64,000 nt of DNA from an uncultured Chlorobiaceae bacterium (GCA_903994525.1 CAJEXW010000012.1:18481-82480), one strand, 5' to 3'. Shown: positions 21,586-30,819, numbered from the stretch's first letter. Numbers and translations: made by a program. Notes: a model not told the origin generated them from the sequence alone.

Positions 21586-21677
21586 AAATCATTTTGCCAT
21601 ACGCTGATTAATTTTTAAACTGTCCTTACTGATAGTAAACCATCTCCCCGGCACCACCAACTAAACCAGTATCAAGA

Positions 21678-22106
21678 ATGACCATGAAGCCTTTTATCCC
21701 TGTTCTGGCAGTAGCTCTTTCATTGCTGAGTGCTTGCGGCCTTGAGAAACCCCCAGCCTCACTGAAATTTCCCGAAGAGAAAAAAGAGGCTGCTCCAGCC
21801 CCTGTAACTGCTTCAGTAACAGCAAAAAGCGAGGCACCTGCTGATCCAAAACTGGCTGCTGGTAAATCTGTGTATGAGGCAAACTGTGCGGCCTGTCATG
21901 ATGCCGGAATGATGGGTGCTCCGAAGCCCGGAGACAAAGCGGCATGGAGCCCCCGTATCGCTCAGGGAATTGAAGTCATGACAAAAAAATCAATTGACGG
22001 ATTTCAGGGAACAGCCGGAGCCATGCCGGCAAAAGGTGGAAATGCGAGCCTGACCGATGAAGAGATTGCAAATGCTGTCGCGTTCATGGTAGACAAATCC
22101 AAATAA
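21678..22106 (+). CDS. Lipoprotein c-type cytochrome, c-555-like
   Basis: 142 residues. A signal with lipobox (LSLLSACG) is followed by a Pro/Ala-rich linker of about 45 residues and a small monoheme cytochrome domain: CAACH, then GMMGAPKPGDKAAWSPRIAQG, with the axial Met in TAGAMPAKGG. The domain closely resembles the product of the next gene and Chlorobium cytochrome c-555. A lipid anchor would tether it to a membrane face, in contrast to its soluble neighbour. No strong terminator lies between the two. Confidence 0.9.
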   Translation: MTMKPFIPVLAVALSLLSACGLEKPPASLKFPEEKKEAAPAPVTASVTAKSEAPADPKLAAGKSVYEANCAACHDAGMMGAPKPGDKAAWSPRIAQGIEVMTKKSIDGFQGTAGAMPAKGGNASLTDEEIANAVAFMVDKSK

Positions 22107-22308
22107 AAAGAGAAGAGTTTTTGCTTTTAGCAGGATCCGATACCGCAAATTCCTGATTTTTTTCGTCAAATATCTGCATTCATCGAAATAATGATGCAGA
22201 TATTTGGATTGCTTAGATTAAAATTGTATTAATATGGCTGTATTGTGCGGCGTAGAGCACAATATCATCAACCCCATCATACAAAAAATTAAAAGAGGAG
22301 AACCCCCT

Positions 22309-22644
22309 ATGTCACGTTTTCTTTCAGCCGCACTATGCGCGCTTTTTGTCTGTTCAGTTTCATCAACTGCATTTGCTGCTGGCGATGCGGCTAAAGGCCA
22401 GGCTATTTACGATGGTACCTGCACTACTTGCCACAAAGCAGGAGTGGGTGGAGCCCCGAAATTAGGTGACAAGGCTGCATGGAAAGACCGTATTGCACAG
22501 GGTGAAGCTTTGCTTGTCAGCCACGCCCTCAAGGGATTCAAGGGAAAAGCTGCAATGCCAATGCCTCCAAAGGGCGGCAAAGCAACTCTGAGCGATGCAG
22601 AGGTCACCAATGCTGTAGCCTACATGGTTAAGCAGAGCAAATAA
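22309..22644 (+). CDS. Soluble cytochrome c-555-like periplasmic electron carrier
   Basis: About 111 residues with a signal peptide (FLSAALCALFVCSVSSTAFAA) and a mature part of about 87 residues: CTTCHKAGVGGAPKLGDKAAW, axial Met in AAMPMPPKGG. This matches the small cytochrome c-555 of Chlorobium, which carries electrons to the photosynthetic reaction centre. Start chosen at the ATG at 22309, which has an AGAGGAG ribosome site; the frame is open from 22234, but that would place 25 polar residues before the signal peptide. A strong terminator follows. Confidence 0.93.
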   Translation: MSRFLSAALCALFVCSVSSTAFAAGDAAKGQAIYDGTCTTCHKAGVGGAPKLGDKAAWKDRIAQGEALLVSHALKGFKGKAAMPMPPKGGKATLSDAEVTNAVAYMVKQSK

Positions 22645-22665
22645 GCTTGCTTGATTGCTCTTTTG

Positions 22666-22693
22666 AAGGCGGGGGTTTTCCCCGCCTTTTTTA
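22666..22693 (+). terminator. Rho-independent terminator after the cytochrome genes
   Basis: Perfect 9-bp stem AAGGCGGGG / CCCCGCCTT with a five-base loop, followed by a T-run, 21 bases after the cytochrome stop codon. Confidence 0.9.
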
Positions 22694-22818
22694 TTTCCTG
22701 TCTGCTCTCCTGTCAAGAGTATAAATCTCCCTGTAATCGGAAATTTCCTCTCTCTTGACTACCTTGCTTTATCAAGAGAACGTTTCCAGCAGACCCAGAC
22801 TCAAAATTTGTTACAACC

Positions 22819-23619
22819 ATGACCCATCTTCACCTCGGATTTATTGGAACAGGGAAAATAGCACGCGCCCTTATCGCTGGCCTCAGCGGCAAAAAAAATA
22901 CAGTGATGGCCGGTTTTGACACAGACGCGGCAACGCTCACCTCTCTTGCAACTGACTACCCTGTTCAACCGATGCTCTCAATTGCTGAAATTGCACAAAA
23001 CGCAGAGGTAATCATCCTTGCCGTCAAGCCATGGCAAATTGCGGAGGTACTTGAAGAGCTGAAGCCTTTACTCACCAAAAACCACCTGTTGATCAGCGTA
23101 GCGGCAGGCATATCATCGGAATTTATCAGGAGCAATGCTGTTGAATCGTTGAAGGTCATCCGGGTCATGCCCAATACACCAGCCTTTGTCGGGGAAGGAA
23201 TGACGGCACTCTGCAAAGGTACAATGGCCTCTGATCAAGATCTCTCTCTGGCCTCTGAACTTTTTAGCGCAATTGGTCAGGTGACAATTCTTGATGAATC
23301 ACAAATGGATGCCGCCACGGCTGTTTCAGGGAGCGGACCGGCATATATGTTCTACATTCTTGACTCTCTCGCCAATGGCGGTGTACAGTGTGGACTCTCT
23401 TATGATCAAGCGTTGCTGCTCGCGGCTCAAACAATGAGTGGCGCGGCAAAAATGGTACTCTCGGGCAAAAAACATCCTGATGAACTGAAACGGGATGTCA
23501 CAACACCGGGGGGAACCACTGAGGCTGGGCTGAAAATAATGGAAGAACAAAACATCCGGCAGATTTTGTCAGACACCGTTGTGGCTGCTGCAGCCCGATC
23601 CCGGCAACTTATGAAATAA
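22819..23619 (+). CDS. proC: Pyrroline-5-carboxylate reductase
   Basis: 266 residues. N-terminal NAD(P) motif LGFIGTGKIARALIAGL, LAVKPWQI, VIRVMPNTPAFVGEGMTAL and the signature AVSGSGPAYMFY, with RDVTTPGGTTEAGL at the C-terminus. It performs the last step of proline synthesis. Ends 6 bases before the batD-like gene. Confidence 0.97.
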   Translation: MTHLHLGFIGTGKIARALIAGLSGKKNTVMAGFDTDAATLTSLATDYPVQPMLSIAEIAQNAEVIILAVKPWQIAEVLEELKPLLTKNHLLISVAAGISSEFIRSNAVESLKVIRVMPNTPAFVGEGMTALCKGTMASDQDLSLASELFSAIGQVTILDESQMDAATAVSGSGPAYMFYILDSLANGGVQCGLSYDQALLLAAQTMSGAAKMVLSGKKHPDELKRDVTTPGGTTEAGLKIMEEQNIRQILSDTVVAAAARSRQLMK

Positions 23620-23625
23620 AAGTCT

Positions 23626-24945
23626 ATGAAGAGAATACTGGCTTCCTGGCGATTCTGTGCTCTGCTTCTGCTTGTAGCGCTGTATACTTCGGTTCAAACA
23701 GCAAGAGCGGAAAACCCGAACAGTACCCCATTCCTCACCTCTTCAATAAACAAGAGAGACTCTTTTGTGGGGGAGGAGATACTTCTGACCTACACCCTCA
23801 ATTTCAAAGATGTTGCACCTAAAATCTCCAGCGAAGTATTACCCTTTTTTCAGGGCGTATGGGCGAAAGAGAGCCCACCGGAACGTTTTATCAAAAGTAC
23901 CCCAACCAAAGTGCAGGGAAAAAACTTCAGGAGTGCTGTCGTTAAACAGTTCCGACTTGTACCACTTCAGAGCGGAAATATCCCCATTTCAGGATACAGG
24001 ATGCAGTGTCTTGTGCAAAAGCTCGAAACGTCCGCAAACCCAAAAAGGGTAAAAGAGAGAGTAATCAGCATCGCTGCTCCGCCACTTGCCCTCTCAGCTC
24101 GTCCTCTCCCGGAACCAATACCTGAAAATTTCTCCTGGGCTGTCGGCTCTTTTTCCTTCGACCTTCTTGCAGACAAACAAAAAGTAAGGGCTGGAGAGCC
24201 TTTATCCCTGAAAATGATCATAACAGGAACAGGCAGCCTGCACACCCTTCAGCTTCCGACTCTCAATCTACCCGAAAGCTTTCGCCATAACCCGCCAGAA
24301 AGAAGCAGCCACTACAACAAAGGATCTCGCATAACCTCTGGGACTATAACTTCAACCACAATCACCTGGCCTCAATCAACCGGTGATTTCAGGATACCTG
24401 CAATTCGCCTTGCTGTCTTTAATCCTGAAACTGAACACTATCAGACATTACTCTCAAAACCACTCAACATCACAATCGCAAGAGGAGTCGTGAAAAACAT
24501 CGCTGATCAGCGGACACGTCACTTTCCCGGAGAATCAGAGAGCAATCTTTATCCACCAATAATGATAACCGCTATCTTTATTGGACTGCTCCTGCTGACC
24601 ATGACTGCCACTCTCCTGAGTCAATCAAAGAAACGCAAAAAAGCTGGACAGAGACATCACAATTCTGAACCGCAACATTCGCAGAATACGGCGAAAACAG
24701 CCGGTGAAATGAAACAAAAACTGTTTACAACGCTTGATAAAACAGGAATAAAGCAACCCGGAGCATTAACACGACGAGAGCTCGAAAATGCATTACAGCG
24801 AATCAATATCAACTGCGAAATTCGCGCTGAAATACCTGCCGTACTGGACTCGCTCGACAAAATTTTGTACACCCCCTCAGCAAAACTCCCTGAGTCAATG
24901 ATCAAAAAAGTCAATACCCTGATTGAGGCATTGATGAAGAGCTGA
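23626..24945 (+). CDS. batD: BatD-family protein (Bat-type oxygen-tolerance cluster)
   Basis: 439 residues. Signal peptide (FCALLLLVALYTSVQTARA), then Ig-like domains with the BatD pattern SINKRDSFVGEEILLTYTL, FRLVPLQSGNIPISGYRM and ADKQKVRAGEPLSLKMIITG, then a single membrane helix (PIMITAIFIGLLLLTMTATLL) and a cytoplasmic helical tail. Together with the moxR/DUF58 operon and the BatC-like gene it completes most of a Bat system, dispersed within about 12 kb. Its 3' end overlaps the convergent GDPD gene by 35 bases. Confidence 0.85.
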   Translation: MKRILASWRFCALLLLVALYTSVQTARAENPNSTPFLTSSINKRDSFVGEEILLTYTLNFKDVAPKISSEVLPFFQGVWAKESPPERFIKSTPTKVQGKNFRSAVVKQFRLVPLQSGNIPISGYRMQCLVQKLETSANPKRVKERVISIAAPPLALSARPLPEPIPENFSWAVGSFSFDLLADKQKVRAGEPLSLKMIITGTGSLHTLQLPTLNLPESFRHNPPERSSHYNKGSRITSGTITSTTITWPQSTGDFRIPAIRLAVFNPETEHYQTLLSKPLNITIARGVVKNIADQRTRHFPGESESNLYPPIMITAIFIGLLLLTMTATLLSQSKKRKKAGQRHHNSEPQHSQNTAKTAGEMKQKLFTTLDKTGIKQPGALTRRELENALQRININCEIRAEIPAVLDSLDKILYTPSAKLPESMIKKVNTLIEALMKS

Positions 24946-25756
24946 AAAGTGACAACGCCAATTCCGGATAATCCGTAATAATACCATCAGCGCCAACCTG
25001 TTGCATGGAAAGCATCTCTTTGGGAAGATTGACTGTCCAGGGAATCGTTTTGATACCCTGGAGATGAAGAAAATCGAACATATCACAGTCAACAAGAGAA
25101 AAATGAGGATTCAGATACTGTGGTACAAACCCGAGATCTGAGAGAAATGGCACCATATTGGCCCGATCATCAAGTAAAAGTCCATAACAGAGATGCGGGC
25201 AGATCTTCCATGCCTCTCGAATGACCCGCCAGTCAAAAGATTGTAGCCTGACACGAGAGGTGAACCCTGCTGCCACAACAAGCTGAACAACAAGCGCAGC
25301 ATACTGCTCAGGCGGAGGATGCAAGAGGCTATCTTCGGCTGGCCATGACTTTATTTCAAGATTATAGACCATGGAACCACTTAAGCCAGCATGAAGCATA
25401 AAGGTATCAACCTCGCTAAAAACAGTAGAAAGAAGCGGTTTGGCGGCTATAATCCTGGACTGTTGCGGAAAGGAGGGGTGAGGGCGACCACAATCAAAAC
25501 GCAGAATATCGGCATAGGGCATATCATAAAGAGTAAAGCCCTTCGCATCGACACCGAGCGGCACTCCTTCGGGATCCGAGCAGAGCGGACCCGAAAGCCA
25601 TGGGTCGTGTGAAACAATAACTTCATGATCTTTTGTAACAAAAAGATCAAGCTCAATAACCCTCACTCCACATGTCGCAGCATGGCAGAATGCGTGCAAA
25701 GTATTTTCAGGGAAAAAGGCCCTGCCTCCTCGATGTGCCTGTATTTCAAAAGCCAT
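24911..25756 (-). CDS. Glycerophosphodiester phosphodiesterase family protein
   Basis: About 281 residues from the ATG at 25756 (nine codons upstream also open). Catalytic features of the GDPD TIM barrel: QAHRGGRAFFPENTLHAF, the metal-binding ELDLFVTKDHEVIVSHDP, NLEIKSW, and a C-terminal block with VNLPKEMLSMQQVGADGIIT. Hydrolyses glycerophosphodiesters to glycerol-3-phosphate and alcohols. No signal peptide, so probably cytoplasmic. Convergent with batD. Confidence 0.93.
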   Translation of the reverse strand: MAFEIQAHRGGRAFFPENTLHAFCHAATCGVRVIELDLFVTKDHEVIVSHDPWLSGPLCSDPEGVPLGVDAKGFTLYDMPYADILRFDCGRPHPSFPQQSRIIAAKPLLSTVFSEVDTFMLHAGLSGSMVYNLEIKSWPAEDSLLHPPPEQYAALVVQLVVAAGFTSRVRLQSFDWRVIREAWKICPHLCYGLLLDDRANMVPFLSDLGFVPQYLNPHFSLVDCDMFDFLHLQGIKTIPWTVNLPKEMLSMQQVGADGIITDYPELALSLFSSSSMPQSGY

Positions 25757-25848
25757 TGTTTGCTCTGACCAGCTTACTCGCACTATCGAAAGTCTCCGAA
25801 CGGTGATCTTCCGTTCACACCCTTAAGACGCATTAGTGCCAAAAGAAT

Positions 25849-26184
25849 TCACTTTTTAGCGGAATCGTCCTGGGGATTTTGATTGCGTTTACCGTTCGAT
25901 GGCCTGGGTGCCTTGGAAAACGGCCTCTTTTTCGGTTTCCTCTTCTGTGGCTTGTTTCCATCTGCACTTTTTGAAACAGAATTGTTCACTCCACCACTAA
26001 CGCTGAAATAGTCAGAGGGACTTTTGGATCTGCTTTTGTTAAATCGGTTTTTGCGATACTTCTTTTCAAGGTCAGCATAAGGACTGGGCGGGTCTGGAGA
26101 GGTATTGTAATTATTAAAATTCGGCTCGTCAATCACCTCATCAACATCATCCAAAACCACGTCGGGATGGACTTTCTTAAGCAA
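25849..26184 (-). CDS. Basic low-complexity protein, unknown
   Basis: About 111 residues. An acidic N-terminal stretch (VVLDDVDEVIDEPNFNNY) is followed by a Ser/Asn/Lys/Arg/Pro-rich, probably disordered tail (KPQKRKPKKRPFSKAPRPSN). The only initiators are non-ATG (TTG at 26184, or a GTG about 21 bases further in), so the start is uncertain. The charge profile suggests a nucleic-acid-associated or ribosome-associated protein, but no family is recognised. Confidence 0.6.
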   Translation of the reverse strand: MLKKVHPDVVLDDVDEVIDEPNFNNYNTSPDPPSPYADLEKKYRKNRFNKSRSKSPSDYFSVSGGVNNSVSKSADGNKPQKRKPKKRPFSKAPRPSNGKRNQNPQDDSAKK

Positions 26185-26392
26185 GTTATTTCAATTTATG
26201 TTCAACAAATCAAGAGTACTTTTACTCAGGATTATTTCTGAAGGGAAGATAATTTACAATATTAGAATTAAAATCCAAGCGACAGCTTACCCATAACGCA
26301 TTTTTTATACTTCAGCAATCAGTTTTTCCATTGTTTATTGGCGGTTTAATACTAAATTCTGAATTGTTTCAACCAAAAAATCGGAGTTCGAA

Positions 26393-26563
26393 ATGGATAT
26401 TCGCAGATGGATGCTTGTATTTATTCTTCCACCAGCAGCAGTGACAAACAAGGAGGCTGGAACAATCATGTTAACCGGCATTCTTACCCTCTTTGGATGG
26501 ATTCCGGGCGTAGCGTTTGCTCTGTTTTTGATGCTTCAGGAAAAACGCACTATAGCCGCCTGA
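26393..26563 (+). CDS. Pmp3/YqaE-type small membrane protein
   Basis: 56 residues, ATG at 26393 after a GGAG-like site. The pattern FILPPAAV...AGTIMLTGILTLFGWIPGVAFAL matches the Pmp3/YqaE proteolipid family: Pro-Pro-x2-Val in helix one, and LTLxGWIPG with Ala-Leu in helix two. These proteins are linked to cation homeostasis and stress. The usp gene begins 9 bases after its stop, suggesting a two-gene stress operon. Confidence 0.8.
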   Translation: MDIRRWMLVFILPPAAVTNKEAGTIMLTGILTLFGWIPGVAFALFLMLQEKRTIAA

Positions 26564-26572
26564 CACAACATC

Positions 26573-27034
26573 ATGAAGCTTCTGGTTGCTACTGATTTTT
26601 CGGAACTCGCCGAAAAAATCTTTACTGAAGCAGAAAAACTTGCTACAGCTCTTTCGGCAAAAGTCTTTCTGCTTCACGTCGTTCCACCTGCATCTCCAAT
26701 TATTGATTTACGGCTGGATGCTGAGACCATAATCCCGCAAGACGAAGTACTCTGTGATGCGGGGTATCATCACCGGGATACCCCTGAATCGTTAAAGATG
26801 AGAGCTATAGCCGCAAGGTTTCGGGAAAAAAGGATTGATACAACTATTCTTATTGCACAAAACAACGAGGTCGAGGCTATTGTGAATGAAAGCGAAAAAC
26901 ATGGAGCCGACATGATCATGCTCGGATCGCATGGACACGGTGCGCTTTTTCACCTGCTCATCGGCAGCGTCTCAGAAGGGGTTATTCGGCAGGCAACCTG
27001 TCCTGTTATTATTGTCCCTTCAAGAAATCGCTGA
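26573..27034 (+). CDS. Universal stress protein (single Usp domain)
   Basis: 153 residues. N-terminal MKLLVATDFSELAEKIF and the ATP-binding pattern G-2x-G-9x-G-S in LGSHGHGALFHLLIGSVS, ending ATCPVIIVPSR. Belongs to the ATP-binding class of Usp proteins. Coupled to the upstream Pmp3-type gene. Confidence 0.92.
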   Translation: MKLLVATDFSELAEKIFTEAEKLATALSAKVFLLHVVPPASPIIDLRLDAETIIPQDEVLCDAGYHHRDTPESLKMRAIAARFREKRIDTTILIAQNNEVEAIVNESEKHGADMIMLGSHGHGALFHLLIGSVSEGVIRQATCPVIIVPSRNR

Positions 27035-27051
27035 CCTGGAGTGAGAGTCAT

Positions 27052-28728
27052 TCAAGGTAGCCGGTTGAGAGCGCTAACGATTGCCTTGATAGATGCAAGA
27101 CTGATATTCGAATCAATTCCGGCCCCAAACGATATGCGTCCATCAGCACAGCCGATCTTTATGTAAGCAACCGCAAGTGCCCCTGCACTCTTGCCTATTG
27201 CATGCTCAGCATACTCATCAATACTGAAATCAAGCCCGCTTTCTCGCACAAATCCCTTGACAAACGCATCAAGCGGACCATTTCCCTGTGCGTCAAAACT
27301 GAATTCCCTCTCCTGATCCTGTACAATACAACTGATCATCGTAGCCTCTTCATCATTACGATCAAGATCAGCATCGTCCCATTTGAGAGTACACTTTTTG
27401 AGCGTCATCGGCTCTTTCAACTTGACATATTCTGTATGAAACAGGTCATGGATCTGATCTGGAGACAACTCAACGCCGGTTGTATCGGCAACAGCCTGCA
27501 CTGCCTCGGCAAAATCAGGCTGCATCCACTTTGGAATCTGGATTCCGTAATCCTTTTCAAGCACATAGGCAACACCACCCTTGCCAGACTGGCTGTTGAT
27601 GCGCACAATGGCCTCATAATTGCATCCAACATCCTGTGGATCAATAGGAAGATAAGGAACCGCCCACAACCCGCCCTGAGAAGCCGGTTTTGCTTTCATC
27701 CCTTTGCTGATGGCATCCTGATGCGACCCTGAAAAGGCGGTATAGACCAGCTCTCCAGAATAGGGGTGACGAGGATGAATATCCATACGGGTAGACTTTC
27801 GGTAAACCTCCCTGATGCGGGGTAAATCGGAAAAATCAAGCTCCGGATCAACCCCCTGGGTAAAGAGATTCAGCGCCATGGTGACAATATCCATATTCCC
27901 GCACCGCTCGCCATTCCCAAACAGCGCCCCCTCAACCCGGTCAGCTCCAGCCATCAAGGCCAATTCGGCAGTTGCAACAGCGGTACCCCGATCATTATGG
28001 GCGTGAACACTGATCAGTACTGCCTCCCGATTCTTTATGTTGCGACAGAACCACTCGATCCGGTCAGCATAAATATTCGGCTGCGACATCTCAACCGTTG
28101 AGGGCAGATTCAGGATAATTTTATCATCTGCCGAAGCGCCCCAGGCATCCATCACCGCATGACAGACCTCGAGCGCATAATCAAGTTCCGTGCCGGTAAA
28201 ACTTTCAGGGCTATACTCATAACGAATACCAGCACAACCCGATTCATCTCTGAGACGGCGAACCAGCTCAGTCCCTTGCACGGCTATGGACTTGATCTCC
28301 TCCCTGTTCTTGCGAAAAACAACATCGCGCTGTAACGTTGAGGTGGAGTTATAAAGGTGGACAATCGCATGTTTCGTGCCGGAAATGGAATCGAAGGTTT
28401 TACGAATCAGATGTTCACGGGCCTGAGTCAGCACCTGGATGGTCACATCATCAGGAACAAGATTCCCCTCAATCAATCGACGCACAAACGCATATTCCGT
28501 CGCTGATGCCGATGGAAACCCCACCTCAATCTCCTTGAACCCAATCGAAACAAGAAGCTGAAACATGGCAACCTTCTCATCAACACTCATTGGTACAGGA
28601 AGCGCCTGGTTGCCATCACGAAGATCAACACTGCACCATTTCGGTGCTTTTATAATAGTCTTGTCAGGCCAGCTCCTCGACGGAATGGAAACCAGCGGAT
28701 AGGGTGCATATTTTTTATAATTCATCAT
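27052..28728 (-). CDS. leuA: 2-isopropylmalate synthase
   Basis: 558 residues of the long LeuA form that carries the C-terminal regulatory domain. Catalytic barrel motifs WCSVDLRDGNQALPVPM, GFKEIEVGFPSAS, HAHNDRGTAVATAELAL and GALFGNGERCGNMDIVT. Condenses acetyl-CoA with 2-oxoisovalerate in leucine synthesis and is typically inhibited by leucine through the C-terminal domain. Two adjacent ATGs (28728, 28725). No other leu genes are adjacent. Confidence 0.95.
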   Translation of the reverse strand: MMNYKKYAPYPLVSIPSRSWPDKTIIKAPKWCSVDLRDGNQALPVPMSVDEKVAMFQLLVSIGFKEIEVGFPSASATEYAFVRRLIEGNLVPDDVTIQVLTQAREHLIRKTFDSISGTKHAIVHLYNSTSTLQRDVVFRKNREEIKSIAVQGTELVRRLRDESGCAGIRYEYSPESFTGTELDYALEVCHAVMDAWGASADDKIILNLPSTVEMSQPNIYADRIEWFCRNIKNREAVLISVHAHNDRGTAVATAELALMAGADRVEGALFGNGERCGNMDIVTMALNLFTQGVDPELDFSDLPRIREVYRKSTRMDIHPRHPYSGELVYTAFSGSHQDAISKGMKAKPASQGGLWAVPYLPIDPQDVGCNYEAIVRINSQSGKGGVAYVLEKDYGIQIPKWMQPDFAEAVQAVADTTGVELSPDQIHDLFHTEYVKLKEPMTLKKCTLKWDDADLDRNDEEATMISCIVQDQEREFSFDAQGNGPLDAFVKGFVRESGLDFSIDEYAEHAIGKSAGALAVAYIKIGCADGRISFGAGIDSNISLASIKAIVSALNRLP

Positions 28729-29058
28729 AGCACTATACTCCTTGTTCTCTTTTGATTATATAAAATCAAGAAAGCCACCAACCCCGGAGGAAGTTGTGGC
28801 TTTAACGATGTTCTCTCTGACAGCGAAAACGAACTACAAAGCACCTCCCCAAAACGGAACAGAACCCGATAGCAGCAGACCAGGGGAAGGCAGGGGGTTG
28901 TATGAGTTCGTCGCAGGCATGGTTAATCAATCAATACATTTTGCAAATAACCTTACTGCGAAAGATAAAAAAATATCAAGAGCTTACAATGATGAACAGA
29001 ACTCATTTTAATGACAACATAGTCATATTCCAGTAGCATTCTCAAGCACTACCCACTG
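28729..29058. other. Intergenic region between leuA and the KdpD-like locus
   Basis: About 330 bases lying upstream of leuA and downstream of the KdpD-Usp-EIIA gene, both on the minus strand. An 89-codon plus-strand frame crosses it but has no recognisable family or good ribosome site, so I do not call it. I see no leucine-rich leader peptide or clear attenuator hairpin. Confidence 0.4.
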
Positions 29059-30732
29059 CTAACAACAGTTTACTGACCGCTCACAAAGGATACGAATGAT
29101 CTCTGCTTTGCTTTGCGCGTTAAGCATCATGTTCCGCCAATGGCTGTCAGCAGCCATTTTGCTGATGGTGCCAAGAATTCGAATATGGCTGTTTGGATCT
29201 GAAAGTGGCGAGAGCATCAGAAACATAATCCGTGCCTTTTTGCTTGATTCTGGATCATAAATACCTATTCTGCTTAAACCTATAGAGAGTACCGGTTGGT
29301 TGAGATGCTCAAGTCTGGTATGTGGAATCGCAATATCCTCACCAACAAAAGTAGAGCCCTGCTTCTCCCTGTCAAGGATGCTCTGGAATGCGCTCGCTTC
29401 ATCAATAGCTTGATGAACAAGACAACATTCGTGCAGCAACTGGCTTAATGCCTCTTCTTTTTCAAGAACACTCTCCCACAAAATAACCCGAGCCCTTCTG
29501 ATAGGCTCTTTCCATTCATGCTGTTGCTGGTTTCTACTCAAAAGAGTCTCCTTAATGCTGGATAAAAGTTGGGCTGTAGATGTTGTCTTTTGCATAACAG
29601 CCTCTTCCCTTGTATCAAGCACAATGACACTGATTCCACGAGATTGGCTGATCAATCGTTCAACAATAGTCTGCCTGCCAAAAACGTATTGCAAGAACGA
29701 GAGTTTTCGTCCAGAATTACCTATGATGATGTGCCCGACACCATACTCCCTTGCAAACTGCAAAATAGTTTTAACCACATCGTCACCTTTATAGGTAAAG
29801 ACGGTAGCCCCCAGTTGCTGGGCAAGTGCAAGAGTATTGGAAAGCAGGCGCTGTACCCGAGCATCAACATTGGTCGAACTGTCAGAGAGAGTTTGTACAT
29901 AGACTGCATACCAGTTTCTGTTCAGCCGTCCGGCTATGCGCGATGCATAACGCAGAATGGGTTCACAGTTCTCATTTTTTGAGCTGAGACAGACCATCAG
30001 TTGATCGGGATTTGAGATGGCCTCATCATGAAACTGGTTACGCCGTTTCGAATCAAGTTGCGCTGCAAGCTCCCTCAGAGTAAGCTCCCTGAGTTGTTCA
30101 AGATTTTCAGGTCTGAAAAAATTGGAAAGAGCTGCCTCCGAACGGCTCAGGACAGAGACCTTTCCTTCGGTCAGACGCTGACGCAGATCATCAGTTGTAA
30201 TATCAACATTAACCAGTTGATCAGCCATTGCCAGAATACGATCAGGAATTCTTTCCTTAACCTTCACTCCCGTTGCTTGTTCAACCGTCTCGTAAAGGCT
30301 TTCGACATGCTGAATGTTCAAGGTCGAAATCACATGAATACCTGCGGCAAGTATCTCTTCGACATCTTCATAGCGCTTGGCATTCCGACTTCCGGGAACA
30401 TTGGTATGCGCCAGTTCATCGACAAGCACAACAGCAGGATGACGTTGCAGGATAGCGTCAATATTCATTTCGGTAATTTCTATTCGCCTGTAGAGCTGGC
30501 TTTTGCGGGCAATAATCTCAAGCCCTGAAAGCAGATCCTCGGTCTCTTTTCGAGCATGAGTTTCTACAAGACCGACAACAACATCTATTCCATTCTCCTG
30601 CATACGGCCTGCTTCCTGCAACATCTGCCAGGTTTTTCCAACTCCGGTGCAGTAACCGACATAGATTTTGAGTTTCCCCTGTCGCGATCTCTGGATGAGA
30701 CGCAAAAAACTGTCAACCCTTTTCCTTTCCAT
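29059..30732 (-). CDS. KdpD-N / Usp / PTS-EIIA(Ntr) fusion protein without histidine kinase
   Basis: 557 residues in three domains. Residues about 15-225 form the KdpD sensor domain, with Walker A-like GYCTGVGKTWQML and LVDELAHTNVPGSRNAKRYE. Residues about 245-377 form a Usp domain (YGVGHIIIGNSGRKLSFLQY). Residues about 410-557 form a PTS EIIA type-2 domain with the phosphorylatable His at 471 in GEDIAIPHTRLEHL and a second conserved His near 516. The membrane helices and kinase core of classical KdpD are absent, so it is a soluble sensor/regulator. GGAG at the end of an upstream micro-ORF serves as its ribosome site. It likely links K+ or osmotic state to PTS-Ntr status; that role is inferred. 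Confidence 0.85.
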   Translation of the reverse strand: MERKRVDSFLRLIQRSRQGKLKIYVGYCTGVGKTWQMLQEAGRMQENGIDVVVGLVETHARKETEDLLSGLEIIARKSQLYRRIEITEMNIDAILQRHPAVVLVDELAHTNVPGSRNAKRYEDVEEILAAGIHVISTLNIQHVESLYETVEQATGVKVKERIPDRILAMADQLVNVDITTDDLRQRLTEGKVSVLSRSEAALSNFFRPENLEQLRELTLRELAAQLDSKRRNQFHDEAISNPDQLMVCLSSKNENCEPILRYASRIAGRLNRNWYAVYVQTLSDSSTNVDARVQRLLSNTLALAQQLGATVFTYKGDDVVKTILQFAREYGVGHIIIGNSGRKLSFLQYVFGRQTIVERLISQSRGISVIVLDTREEAVMQKTTSTAQLLSSIKETLLSRNQQQHEWKEPIRRARVILWESVLEKEEALSQLLHECCLVHQAIDEASAFQSILDREKQGSTFVGEDIAIPHTRLEHLNQPVLSIGLSRIGIYDPESSKKARIMFLMLSPLSDPNSHIRILGTISKMAADSHWRNMMLNAQSKAEIIRILCERSVNCC

Positions 30733-30737
30733 AGCTT

Positions 30738-30818
30738 TTACTCCACTGAATGTGATCTTTTTGCTACTGCTTTTCTACAATTGGTTAAACGACATGCAGA
30801 GTAACAATAGCAATGCAT
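30738..30818 (-). CDS. Cys-rich 26-residue micro-ORF upstream of the KdpD-like gene
   Basis: ATG at 30818 with a near-perfect Shine-Dalgarno (AGGAGGTTAAG just before it), then 26 codons with four cysteines, three of them in CYCYSAC, and a basic tail. Its stop is five bases before the KdpD-like ATG, so translation may be coupled. It could be a leader peptide or a true small protein; coding status is unproven. Confidence 0.45.
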   Translation of the reverse strand: MHCYCYSACRLTNCRKAVAKRSHSVE

Positions 30819-30819
30819 C

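Noticed and set aside
28742..29011. 89-codon plus-strand frame upstream of leuA
   Set aside because: No recognisable domain or Shine-Dalgarno, and it lies in the promoter region of divergent leuA.
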